Shown here: piece after piece, positions 8,818 through 16,237 of the stretch
Layout of the letters: every line of letters begins with the position of its first letter
Position numbering within the stretch: the first letter of the stretch is position 1
Source of the DNA: Methylosinus sp. H3A
Lineage (GTDB): Bacteria > Pseudomonadota > Alphaproteobacteria > Rhizobiales > Beijerinckiaceae
Direction of reading: 5' to 3'
DNA length: 64,000 bases
Assembly: GCF_015709455.1 (NCBI RefSeq)
Contig: NZ_JADNQW010000005.1
Span: forward strand, 1,054,001 to 1,118,000
Notes under the pieces: model-generated
The model's database searches: none
The model's input: the letters and a program-made list of their open reading frames with translations, nothing else
What the model was told of the DNA's origin: nothing
Program-made: the position numbers and the translations under genes

Positions 8818-9450
8818 TCAAACCAGCTCTTTCGCCAGTCTGTTCTCGACGGCGATGCGGATCAAATCGGCGCGCGAGCGGGCGCCGAGCTTGCGCTTCA
8901 GCAGAGAGCAGCTGTTCGCCACCGTCTTGTAGGACACGCGCATGATATGCGCGATCTCCGCCATGCCCTTGCCCTCGGCGAGCAGGCGCAAAATCTCGAG
9001 CTCTCGGCCATTGAGCCCCTCGAGCGGATTGGCGCCGTGCTTCTGATCGAAGAAGGCGAGCTTTTGCGCCACTTGATTGGAGAGATAACGCTCGCCGGCG
9101 GCGACCATCCGCACCGCCTTCACGAATTGCGCCGGGTCTTCGCTCTTGGCGAGATAGCCCTTGGCGCCATGCTCGATCGAGCGCGCGGCGAAGACCGGAT
9201 CGTCGTTCATGGTGAAGACGATCGCCTTCGTGTCCGGCTTGCGCTTGAGCATTCGCCGTAGCAGCTCGAAGCCCGAAAGCCCGGGAAGATTAATGTCGAG
9301 CACGATGACATCCGGCTGCGCGGAAGCGTGCGCCTCGAGCGCAGCGTCGGCGTCGCGCGCCTCCAGCACTTCTATGTCCGATTGTCCGGACAACATGCCG
9401 CGGCATCCGGCAATCACCATGGGATGGTCGTCGACGATCAGCACGCGCAT
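8818..9450 (-). CDS. LuxR/NarL-family response regulator, copy 2
   Basis: A 210-residue regulator with receiver motif VLIVDDHPM, phospho-acceptor D52 (VIVLDINLPG) and a LuxR-type helix-turn-helix (NGRELEILRLLAEGKGMAEI, VSYKTVANSCSLLKRKLGA). It is closely related to copy 1 along its length and has a slightly longer C-terminus (AKELV). It is divergent from its kinase, 103 bp away. Family knowledge: this regulator type (AgmR/PedR2-like) controls PQQ-alcohol dehydrogenase and lanthanide-switch genes in other bacteria. That role here is inferred from the downstream lanmodulin/ABC genes. Confidence 0.87.
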   Translation of the reverse strand: MRVLIVDDHPMVIAGCRGMLSGQSDIEVLEARDADAALEAHASAQPDVIVLDINLPGLSGFELLRRMLKRKPDTKAIVFTMNDDPVFAARSIEHGAKGYLAKSEDPAQFVKAVRMVAAGERYLSNQVAQKLAFFDQKHGANPLEGLNGRELEILRLLAEGKGMAEIAHIMRVSYKTVANSCSLLKRKLGARSRADLIRIAVENRLAKELV

Positions 9451-9553
9451 CGGGCCTAACCACTGTTCTGGAGTAGATTACTATGCGAATACAAAATCTT
9501 GTTTGTCAATCACCGGCCCGCGCGCCGGCGCAGGGCGAAAACGGGAGCATTCC

Positions 9554-10942
9554 ATGTCGTTGAAGGCCCGGCTCGGCTGGCTCATCGCAGTCGTCCTCAC
9601 CGCCATGCTGGCCGTCAATGTGGCGATCATGATCGGCCACGCCGGACCGCGCGTGCGCGCCGAGGCGGAGAGCATAGAGCATTTGTCGCATGAGCTCGTG
9701 GAAACGGCGCTGGCGAGCCTGCAGGAGACGCGCGACCCCATCCCCTCATTGCGGCGGCTCTTCGAAAATCTGCGCAATCTTCGCCACATAGAGATCGAGA
9801 TCCTGCCCAATGACGACATTGCGCCGAGCTTCGACTCGAAATTGCGCGCCGAGATGCAGACCGGCGTGCCCGATTGGTTCGTGAGCCTCGTCGCGCCGGC
9901 GCCCAAGGTCGACATCATCCCCGCGCGGATCGGCGACATCCAATATGGCAATATCGCCATCATCTCCAATCCGGTCGACGAGCTCGCCGAAATCTGGTCC
10001 GATCTGTTGTGGCTCGGCGCGATCAGCCTCGCGGTCACTCTGCTGATGCTGGCCCTCGTGCTCGAGCTGTTGCGCCGCACGCTCGCGCCTTTCGACTCGC
10101 TCGGACGCGGATTGGCGCGGCTCGAGGCGGGCGAGAAGGAGGTGCGCCTCGATCTGCGCGGCGCCTCCGAATTCCAGGACATTTCGCATAAGCTCAACTC
10201 GCTCGCCGCCACGCTCGACCGCGTGCAGGACGAGAATCATTCGCTCATCGACCGCCTCTTCGCCGTCCAGGATTCCGAGCGCCACGACATAGCGCGCGAT
10301 CTGCATGACGAAGCCGGCCCCTGCCTCTTCTCCATCCGCGCCGGCGCGGCGACGCTCGCCGCCTCGACGTCGGGCAATTTTCCCGACCCCGATCTGCTGC
10401 GGCGGACCTGCGCGAATATCGACGCCGCCGGACAGGCGCTGCAGACGCTGCTGCGCCGCATGCTCGAGCGACTGCGCCCGCCGGCCATGAGCGAGCTCGG
10501 CCTCGAGGCGGCGCTGCGCGGACTCTTCGCCTCCTGGAGCGGCAGCCGCGCCGATGTGCGGCTGTCGCTGCGCATCGCCCATGATCTCTCCTGTCTCGAA
10601 GAGAAGATCGCGCTCACCGCCTATCGCGTCGTGCAGGAGGCGCTCACCAATATTTTCCGGCATTCTTCCGCCGCCAACGCCGAGGCGCGGCTCGAATTCG
10701 TCGAGGCCCCGCCCGAGCTCGCGGAAACCGGCGGCGCCGAGGCGCTGCGCGTTCTGGTGGAGGACGATGGCGTGGGCCTGCCGGAGGAGCATAGATTCGG
10801 CCTCGGCCTCATCGGCATGAGCGAGCGCGTCCATGCGCTCGGCGGCCTCATGCGCGTGGAGCGCCGGCCGGAAGGCGGCACGCGCATAGAGGTGCTGCTG
10901 CCGCTTCCCGAGGTCGAGGAGCGCGAGGGCGACGATCTGTAG
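9554..10942 (+). CDS. Sensor histidine kinase, HisKA_3, copy 2
   Basis: A 462-residue kinase with the same layout as copy 1: TM1 about residues 8-28, a periplasmic domain, TM2 about 150-172, HAMP, phospho-acceptor H251 in DIARDLHDEAGP, and a HATPase with EEKIALTAYRVVQEALTNIF, VEDDGVGLP and GLGLIGMSERVHALGG. The ATG at 9554 gives a basic N-terminus followed directly by the membrane helix. It ends 115 bp before the lanmodulin start, on the same strand and next to a separate promoter, so it is the nearest upstream gene of the lanthanide locus. Confidence 0.87.
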   Translation: MSLKARLGWLIAVVLTAMLAVNVAIMIGHAGPRVRAEAESIEHLSHELVETALASLQETRDPIPSLRRLFENLRNLRHIEIEILPNDDIAPSFDSKLRAEMQTGVPDWFVSLVAPAPKVDIIPARIGDIQYGNIAIISNPVDELAEIWSDLLWLGAISLAVTLLMLALVLELLRRTLAPFDSLGRGLARLEAGEKEVRLDLRGASEFQDISHKLNSLAATLDRVQDENHSLIDRLFAVQDSERHDIARDLHDEAGPCLFSIRAGAATLAASTSGNFPDPDLLRRTCANIDAAGQALQTLLRRMLERLRPPAMSELGLEAALRGLFASWSGSRADVRLSLRIAHDLSCLEEKIALTAYRVVQEALTNIFRHSSAANAEARLEFVEAPPELAETGGAEALRVLVEDDGVGLPEEHRFGLGLIGMSERVHALGGLMRVERRPEGGTRIEVLLPLPEVEEREGDDL

Positions 10943-10965
10943 CGGAACTGCGGCCGCCCCACGCT

Positions 10966-10994
10966 TTGTGAGTTGGGCCGCCTCCGCCTATATT
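10966..10994 (+). promoter_or_regulatory. Predicted sigma-70-type promoter for lanM
   Basis: TTGTGA at 10966-10971 and TATATT at 10989-10994 are separated by exactly 17 bases, upstream of the lanmodulin gene. A start near 11001 would give a leader of about 55 bases containing GGAGG at 11047-11051. The -10 element lies 63 bp before the ATG. Confidence 0.5.
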
Positions 10995-11056
10995 GGGAGA
11001 ATCGGACATTCGGCTTGCCGTCTCTGCACGATGTTCGACGGGAAAAGGAGGCAAAT

Positions 11057-11461
11057 ATGACTTCTAAATTTCACGCTATCGCCCTCGGCGCGGGACTGTG
11101 CCTCGCATCGGCCACTGTCGCGCAACCTGTTTTCGCCGCGCCCTCGCCGATCAAGAGCTTCGATACGGACAATGACGGCACGCTCGACATCGCCGAGGTG
11201 AGCAAGGCCGCCGCCGCCGTCTTCGACAAGCTCGAGAAGGACAATGACGGCACGGTCGACCGCAAGGAGGTCGGCGCGCGCATCGGCAAGAAAGAATTCG
11301 CCGCCGCCGATCCGGACGATGACAAAACGCTCACGAAAGAGGAATATCTCGCTCTCGTCGCCAAGCTGTTCAAAGCGGCGGACAAGGACGACGAAGGCAC
11401 GCTCGACGCCAAGGAGCTGAAGTCCAAGGCGGGCCAGGCGCTGCTGAAGTTGATTCGCTGA
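11057..11461 (+). CDS. lanM: Lanmodulin-type periplasmic EF-hand protein
   Basis: A 134-residue protein, close in length to Methylorubrum lanmodulin. A signal peptide (about residues 1-27, ending VFA) is followed by four EF loops at about residues 36-47, 60-71, 85-96 and 109-120. Adjacent loops are separated by only 12, 13 and 12 residues, the hallmark of lanmodulin rather than calmodulin-type pairs, and the C-terminus LLKLIR also matches. Loops read DTDNDGTLDIAE, EKDNDGTVDRKE, DPDDDKTLTKEE and DKDDEGTLDAKE. Only the third has the position-2 proline typical of lanmodulin, and the second begins with Glu. GGAGG lies five bases before the ATG. Lanthanide selectivity is inferred; relaxed Ca/Ln discrimination is possible. 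Confidence 0.85.
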   Translation: MTSKFHAIALGAGLCLASATVAQPVFAAPSPIKSFDTDNDGTLDIAEVSKAAAAVFDKLEKDNDGTVDRKEVGARIGKKEFAAADPDDDKTLTKEEYLALVAKLFKAADKDDEGTLDAKELKSKAGQALLKLIR

Positions 11462-11489
11462 GCGAATAAGGAGCGGCCGGTCACGCGTC

Positions 11490-12677
11490 ATGATCAAGCG
11501 TTGCGTCATCGGCGTCTCGGTCGCCGCTCTACTCTCTGTTCTTCCCGCCGCGGCCAAGCCGCTGCGGGTGAAATTCGGCGTGCTGCGCCAGCCGCATTCC
11601 AGCGAGACGCTGTCGATCCTCGACCTTCCGGCCGAGGACGACACGCTCGCCGGCGCGCTGATCGGCGTCGCCGACGACAACACGACCGGCCGTTTCACCG
11701 GCCAGAGCTTCGAGGCGATCGACGAGAAGCTCGCGAGCGGAGAAGACGCCGTCGCCGCCGCGCAAAGACTCCTCGACCAAGGCGCCATCGCCGTCGTCGC
11801 CGATCTTCCCGCTGGCGATCTTCTCCGCGTCGCCGACGCGCTGAAAGCGCGCGACGCTCTGCTCTTCAATGTGAGCGCGACCGATGATTCGCTGCGCGAG
11901 GAGGATTGCCGCGCCAATGTGATCCATGTCGCGCCGACGCGCTCCATGCTCGCCGACGGGCTCACACAATATCTCGTGTGGAAGCAATGGCGCCGCTGGC
12001 TCCTGATCAAGGGCTCGCATCTGGAGGACGAGCTCTTCGCCAAGGCCATTCGCGCGAGCGCCAAAAAATTCGGCGCCAAGATCGTCGACGAACGCATCTA
12101 TGTCGACACGGAAGGCGGACGCCGCTCCGATTCGGGCAGCGTGCAGACGCAGCGGCTGATCCCGCCGTTGACGCAGGGCGCGGGCGCCTATGACGTGCTG
12201 ATCGCCGCCGACGAGAACGAGGTGTTCGGCAATTATCTGCCCTATCGCAGCTTCGACCCGCGGCCGGTGGCGGGCTCGGCCGGCCTGTTCCCGACGAGCT
12301 GGGACGCCTCGCACGAGCAATGGGGCGCAACGCAATTGCAGAACCGCTTCCGCAAGGAATTCCGCCGCGGCATGAACGCCCGCGACCATCAAGCCTGGGT
12401 CGCCGCGCGCATGATCGGCGAGGCGGCGACGCGCGCCGGCTCCGCCGATCCGAAGGCGCTCTCCGCCTATCTCCTCGGCCCGGATTTCTCCATTGCGGCT
12501 TTCAAAGGCGTACGGCTTTCGCTGCGGCCCTGGAACCGGCAGCTGCGCCAACCTATTCTGCTCAGCGACGGCCGCATGACCGTTTCGGTGTCACCGCAGG
12601 AGGGCTTCCTGCACCAGACCTCCGAGCTCGACACATTGGGCGTCGACAAGCCCGAAACCAAATGCAGGCTGCAATGA
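11490..12677 (+). CDS. lutA: PQQ-associated ABC transporter periplasmic binding protein (LutA-like)
   Basis: A 395-residue protein with a signal peptide (MIKRCVIGVSVAALLSVLPA) and a type I periplasmic-binding fold related to branched-chain amino-acid receptors, of the subfamily linked to PQQ-dependent alcohol oxidation (TIGR03863 type). Signatures: VKFGVLRQPHSSETLSILDL, LFNVSATDDSLREEDCRANV, HVAPTRSMLADGLTQYL, KQWRRWLLIKGS and GWVAAR-like HQAWVAARMIGEAA. The start is 29 bp after lanM and the stop overlaps the next ATG by four bases. The corresponding Methylorubrum gene lies in the lanthanide-uptake cluster next to lanM. The symbol follows that synteny and is not experimentally based. Confidence 0.8.
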   Translation: MIKRCVIGVSVAALLSVLPAAAKPLRVKFGVLRQPHSSETLSILDLPAEDDTLAGALIGVADDNTTGRFTGQSFEAIDEKLASGEDAVAAAQRLLDQGAIAVVADLPAGDLLRVADALKARDALLFNVSATDDSLREEDCRANVIHVAPTRSMLADGLTQYLVWKQWRRWLLIKGSHLEDELFAKAIRASAKKFGAKIVDERIYVDTEGGRRSDSGSVQTQRLIPPLTQGAGAYDVLIAADENEVFGNYLPYRSFDPRPVAGSAGLFPTSWDASHEQWGATQLQNRFRKEFRRGMNARDHQAWVAARMIGEAATRAGSADPKALSAYLLGPDFSIAAFKGVRLSLRPWNRQLRQPILLSDGRMTVSVSPQEGFLHQTSELDTLGVDKPETKCRLQ

Positions 12678-13693
12678 AAATGATCAGAAATCTCCGTGCG
12701 CGACTCCTTCTCCCGCGAGGGGAGAAGGGGCGCGCGTTCTGCTCGGCTGCGATAGCGGCGCTGCTTCTCGCCGCCCCGGCGCAGGCCTTCACCGTCTATG
12801 TCAGCAATGAGAAGGGCAATAGCGTCACCATCATCGACACCGATAAGATGGAGGCGATCAAGACTGTGAAGGTCGGCCGCCGCCCGCGCGGCATAGAATT
12901 GTCGAAGGACAATTCCGAGCTCTACATTTGTGCCGGCGACGACGACACGATCCAGGTGCTGGATACGAAAACGCTGAAGATCACCGGCAATCTGCCCTCC
13001 GGCCCCGATCCGGAGCTGATGATACTGAGCCCGGACGGCAAGACCATCTATGTGTCGAACGAGAACGACAATCTCGTCACCATGATCGACACCGAGACGA
13101 AGCGCCAGGTGGGCGACGTCCCTGTCGGCGTCGAGCCGGAAGGCATGGCGGTGAGTCCGGATGGACGCATTCTCGTGAACACGTCCGAAACCACCAATAT
13201 GGCGCATCTGATCGACACACAGACGAAGCAGATCATCGCCAATGTGCTCGTCGACGCGCGCCCGCGCTTCGCCGCCTTCAAGCCGGACGCCTCCGAGCTG
13301 TGGGTGTCGTCGGAGATCGGCGGCACGGTCTCCGTCATCGATCCGCAGAGCCATAAGGTGACGCAGAAAATCCGCTTCGAGATTCCGGGCCTTTCCAAGG
13401 AGGCGATCCAGCCGATCGGAATCTCCTTCACCGGCGACGGCAAGCGCGCCTTTGTCGCGCTGGGGCCGGCCAATCGCGTCGCCGTCATCGACACGGCGAC
13501 GAAGAAAATCGAAAAATATCTGCTCGTCGGCCAACGCGTCTGGCATCTCGCCTTCACGCCGGACGAGAAATATCTTTTGACCGCCAATGGCGTCTCCAAT
13601 GATATTTCCATCGTCGACACAGCCAGCCTCAAAGTGCTGAAGTCGATCCCCGTCGGCGCCTTCCCCTGGGGCATTGCGGTCGCGACCAAATGA
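12674..13693 (+). CDS. lutD: YVTN-type beta-propeller periplasmic protein (LutD-like)
   Basis: A 339-residue exported seven-bladed propeller of the PQQ-associated type (TIGR03866). Repeats such as VYVSNEKGNSVTIIDT, LYICAGDDDTIQVLDT, IYVSNENDNLVTMIDT and LWVSSEIGGTVSVIDP recur about every 42 residues, ending GAFPWGIAVATK. The ATG at 12674 overlaps the upstream stop (ATGA), so translation is probably coupled. The N-terminus is odd: residues 11-19 (LLLPRGEKG) are encoded by a fragment of the family-B palindromic repeat, yet an Ala/Leu signal core ending PAQA follows. Likely role: periplasmic partner of the ABC set. The substrate is inferred from lanM. Confidence 0.82.
   Translation: MKMIRNLRARLLLPRGEKGRAFCSAAIAALLLAAPAQAFTVYVSNEKGNSVTIIDTDKMEAIKTVKVGRRPRGIELSKDNSELYICAGDDDTIQVLDTKTLKITGNLPSGPDPELMILSPDGKTIYVSNENDNLVTMIDTETKRQVGDVPVGVEPEGMAVSPDGRILVNTSETTNMAHLIDTQTKQIIANVLVDARPRFAAFKPDASELWVSSEIGGTVSVIDPQSHKVTQKIRFEIPGLSKEAIQPIGISFTGDGKRAFVALGPANRVAVIDTATKKIEKYLLVGQRVWHLAFTPDEKYLLTANGVSNDISIVDTASLKVLKSIPVGAFPWGIAVATK
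12704..12730. repeat. Partial family-B palindrome inside the lutD-like coding region
   Basis: The stretch reads CTCCTTCTCCCGCGAGGGGAGAAGGGG, i.e. one stem of the family-B element found at 8739-8796 with a slightly shortened loop. It falls within the signal-peptide codons of the beta-propeller gene and keeps the frame. Confidence 0.65.
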
Positions 13694-14442
13694 CCGACGA
13701 ACCGCTCGCGCTCGATGTCGCGCATATCGGCCATAGCTATGGCGCGCGCCGCGCGCTGGACGATGTGAGCTTTTCCGTCGCATCGGGAAGCTTCACCGTG
13801 CTGCTCGGACTCAATGGCGCCGGCAAGAGCACGCTGTTCTCGCTCATCACGCGCCTCTACGCCGCGGGCGAGGGAAGAATCGAAATCTTCGGCCATGACG
13901 TCGCGCGAGAGAGCGGCGCGGCGCTGCGCCGGCTCGGCGTCGTCTTCCAGGCGCGCACGCTCGATCTCGAATTGAGCGTGATGCAGAATTTCGTCTATCA
14001 CGCCGCGCTGCATGGAATCGGCGCCGGCGAGGCCAAGCGCCGCGGCTCGGGCCTGCTGGAGCGCGCCGGCCTCGCCGATCGCGCCAAGGACAAGGCGCGC
14101 GATCTCTCCGGCGGGCAGATGCGCCGCGTCGAAATTCTGCGCGCGCTGCTGCATGAGCCGCGCCTGCTGCTGCTCGACGAGCCGACCGTCGGGCTCGACA
14201 TAAAAGCGCGCGCCGATATTCTCGCGCAAGTGCGCGCGCTCGTCGCCGAGCGGAGGCTCGCCGTGCTGTGGACCACGCATCTCATCGACGAGGTTGCGCC
14301 GAGCGACAATGTCGTCGTTCTGCATCAGGGCAAGGTGCTTGCCGCCGACACATCGGCGAATATCATGGCCGCAACACAAGCAGAGACGATCGGCGCCGCT
14401 TTCGAGCGGCTGACCGGCGCAAAAGCGCGGGACGCGGCATGA
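13690..14442 (+). CDS. lutE: PQQ-associated ABC transporter ATPase (LutE-like)
   Basis: A 250-residue ABC ATPase with Walker A GLNGAGKS (40-47), a Q-loop in VVFQARTLD, signature LSGGQMRRVE (139-148), Walker B LLLLDEP (159-165) and H-loop TTHLIDE. It belongs to the drug/polysaccharide-exporter-like subfamily seen with PQQ-dependent dehydrogenases (TIGR03864 type). Its ATG overlaps the propeller stop (ATGA), and the permease follows 28 bp later. In the lut locus of Methylorubrum the equivalent pair is required for lanthanide transport, even though the fold class usually exports. Confidence 0.85.
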   Translation: MTDEPLALDVAHIGHSYGARRALDDVSFSVASGSFTVLLGLNGAGKSTLFSLITRLYAAGEGRIEIFGHDVARESGAALRRLGVVFQARTLDLELSVMQNFVYHAALHGIGAGEAKRRGSGLLERAGLADRAKDKARDLSGGQMRRVEILRALLHEPRLLLLDEPTVGLDIKARADILAQVRALVAERRLAVLWTTHLIDEVAPSDNVVVLHQGKVLAADTSANIMAATQAETIGAAFERLTGAKARDAA

Positions 14443-14470
14443 TGCGGCGCGCGCATGAAACGGAATTCCA

Positions 14471-15295
14471 ATGACGAGTGAGACGAGCGGTTTCACCGCG
14501 CGCCAATACGCCATCTGCCTCTCCGGCGTCGTCTGGCGCGAGGCTCTGCGCTTCCTGCATCAGCGCGAGCGCTTCGTCTCCGCTCTGGTGCGGCCGCTCG
14601 TCTGGCTGCTCATCTTCGCGGCGGGCTTTCGCCAGGTGCTCGGCGTCTCCATCATCCCGCCCTATGAGACCTATGTGCTCTATGAGGTCTATATCACGCC
14701 CGGTCTGATGGCGATGATCCAGCTCTTCAATGGAATGCAGTCCTCGCTGTCGATGGTCTATGACCGCGAGATGGGCAATATGCGCACGCTGCTGGTCTCG
14801 CCCTTCCCGCGCTGGTTCCTGCTCGGCTCCAAGCTGCTCGCCGGCGTCGCCGTGTCGATATTGCAGGTATACGCCTATCTCATCATCGCCTATTTCTGGG
14901 AGATCGAGCCGCCGACGCCGCTCGGCTATCTCACCGTGTTGCCCGCGCTCGTCCTCGCCGGCTTGATGTTCGGCGCGCTCGGCATGCTGCTCTCGTCGGC
15001 GATCAAGCAGCTCGAGAATTTCGCCGGCGTGATGAATTTCGTCATCTTCCCGATGTTCTTCGCCTCTTCCGCGCTCTATCCGCTGTGGCGCGTGCAGGAG
15101 TCCAGCCCCTTTCTCTATTGGGTCTGCGTCGCCAATCCCTTCACTCATGCGGTGGAGCTGATCCGCTTCGCCTTCTATGAGAAAATCTCCTGGGAATCGC
15201 TGGCCGCGGTCGCGGGTTACGCCACCTTGTTCTCGGCGGGCGCGCTCATCGCCTATGATCCGGCCAAGGGAATGCTGACGCGCAAGGGCGGCTGA
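14471..15295 (+). CDS. lutF: PQQ-associated ABC-2 type permease (LutF-like)
   Basis: A 274-residue ABC-2 membrane protein with six predicted TM helices. The first is preceded by RERFVSALVRPLVWLL; the family signature region is NMRTLLVSPFPRWFLLGSKL, then LGMLLSSAIKQLENFAG and FFASSALYPLW. It is the last gene of the lanM-lutA-lutD-lutE-lutF series, and the next gene is convergent. Other lut components, including a LutH-type TonB receptor, are not adjacent; whether the receptors at 31177 or 59268 serve this system is unknown. Confidence 0.83.
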   Translation: MTSETSGFTARQYAICLSGVVWREALRFLHQRERFVSALVRPLVWLLIFAAGFRQVLGVSIIPPYETYVLYEVYITPGLMAMIQLFNGMQSSLSMVYDREMGNMRTLLVSPFPRWFLLGSKLLAGVAVSILQVYAYLIIAYFWEIEPPTPLGYLTVLPALVLAGLMFGALGMLLSSAIKQLENFAGVMNFVIFPMFFASSALYPLWRVQESSPFLYWVCVANPFTHAVELIRFAFYEKISWESLAAVAGYATLFSAGALIAYDPAKGMLTRKGG

Positions 15296-15306
15296 ACGGC
15301 CCGCCT

Positions 15307-16161
15307 TCATCCGACAGCTTCATAGGCCCTCTCCTTCTTCGGCGAGGCGACGGCGACGCCGGGCGTCGCATCGATCCAATCGACGGCGACCGGCTTGCGC
15401 GTGCGGAATATCTCCGGCGCCGGCAATGCGTCGGCGGCTTTGTAGCCGATCAACACCGAGGCGACGATGTCGACATCGGCGCCGAAACCCAGATATCGCC
15501 GAAGATCCCGTTGAACATTGAGATAGTTGGATTGAATGCATGTCGCCAAGCCGCGCGAATGGGCCGCGAGCGTGAGCGCATAGGTGAAATTGGCCAGCCC
15601 GAATGTTCTCGTCAGCGCATTCACGCGCACGAGCACAGGCACGTTTCGCAGCGAAGAAAAAAAGCAGCGCAGCCCATCGAGAAGCGAAGGCTTGGCCCAA
15701 GCCCTTCGTATCAGCGACGACAGCGAGAGAAAAACGAGATTCGCATATCTCTTCCTGTCGACGGTGCGATAGACGAACACCAGCCTCGGCGCTCCCTTCA
15801 CCTCGAAGCGCCCTTGATACATAGAGATCACGCGCCGGCTCCAATCGACCGCCGCCGCGCTCGTGTCATTCGTGTCGCCATCGGACGCGAACGACGGGCG
15901 CTCCGCGGCGTCTTTCCGTAGAACCTGCTCCAGCACCGGAAAGACCGATTCCCATCCGGCCAATTCGAAACGCGCGATCACATCCTTCGAGGCCTCCTGT
16001 CCGAGAGCGATCACCTTCCATGCCTGAGTATTGCCTGGCGACGGCGCCCATGACGCGAGCTCGAAGATCTCCGAGAGCAGATCGTCGCCGACAGGCGCAT
16101 CGCTGTAATGCCTGACAGCCCTTCGCTCGCGCAATCCTTGGTCGAGGCCGATCTTGTCCAT
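15307..16161 (-). CDS. Nitroreductase-family FMN protein
   Basis: A 284-residue protein of the nitroreductase fold. The N-terminal flavin-phosphate motif RERRAVRHYSDAPV is followed by LASWAPSPGNTQAWKVIAL, and the later region AHSRGLATCIQSNYL is typical of the second FMN-contact segment. A basic, hydrophobic insert (about residues 140-185) makes it longer than the usual 200-220 residues. The start at 16161 gives the family N-terminus. It is the last gene of a leftward series that begins with exopolysaccharide genes, 76 bp after the crotonase-fold gene. The substrate is unknown. Confidence 0.78.
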   Translation of the reverse strand: MDKIGLDQGLRERRAVRHYSDAPVGDDLLSEIFELASWAPSPGNTQAWKVIALGQEASKDVIARFELAGWESVFPVLEQVLRKDAAERPSFASDGDTNDTSAAAVDWSRRVISMYQGRFEVKGAPRLVFVYRTVDRKRYANLVFLSLSSLIRRAWAKPSLLDGLRCFFSSLRNVPVLVRVNALTRTFGLANFTYALTLAAHSRGLATCIQSNYLNVQRDLRRYLGFGADVDIVASVLIGYKAADALPAPEIFRTRKPVAVDWIDATPGVAVASPKKERAYEAVG

Positions 16162-16237
16162 GCGGTTCCTCCTGCGTCGAAGCCGACGCCGGCGACGATA
16201 CGCCGGAGTCGGTAAACTCGCCTGCGGCGATCCGGCG

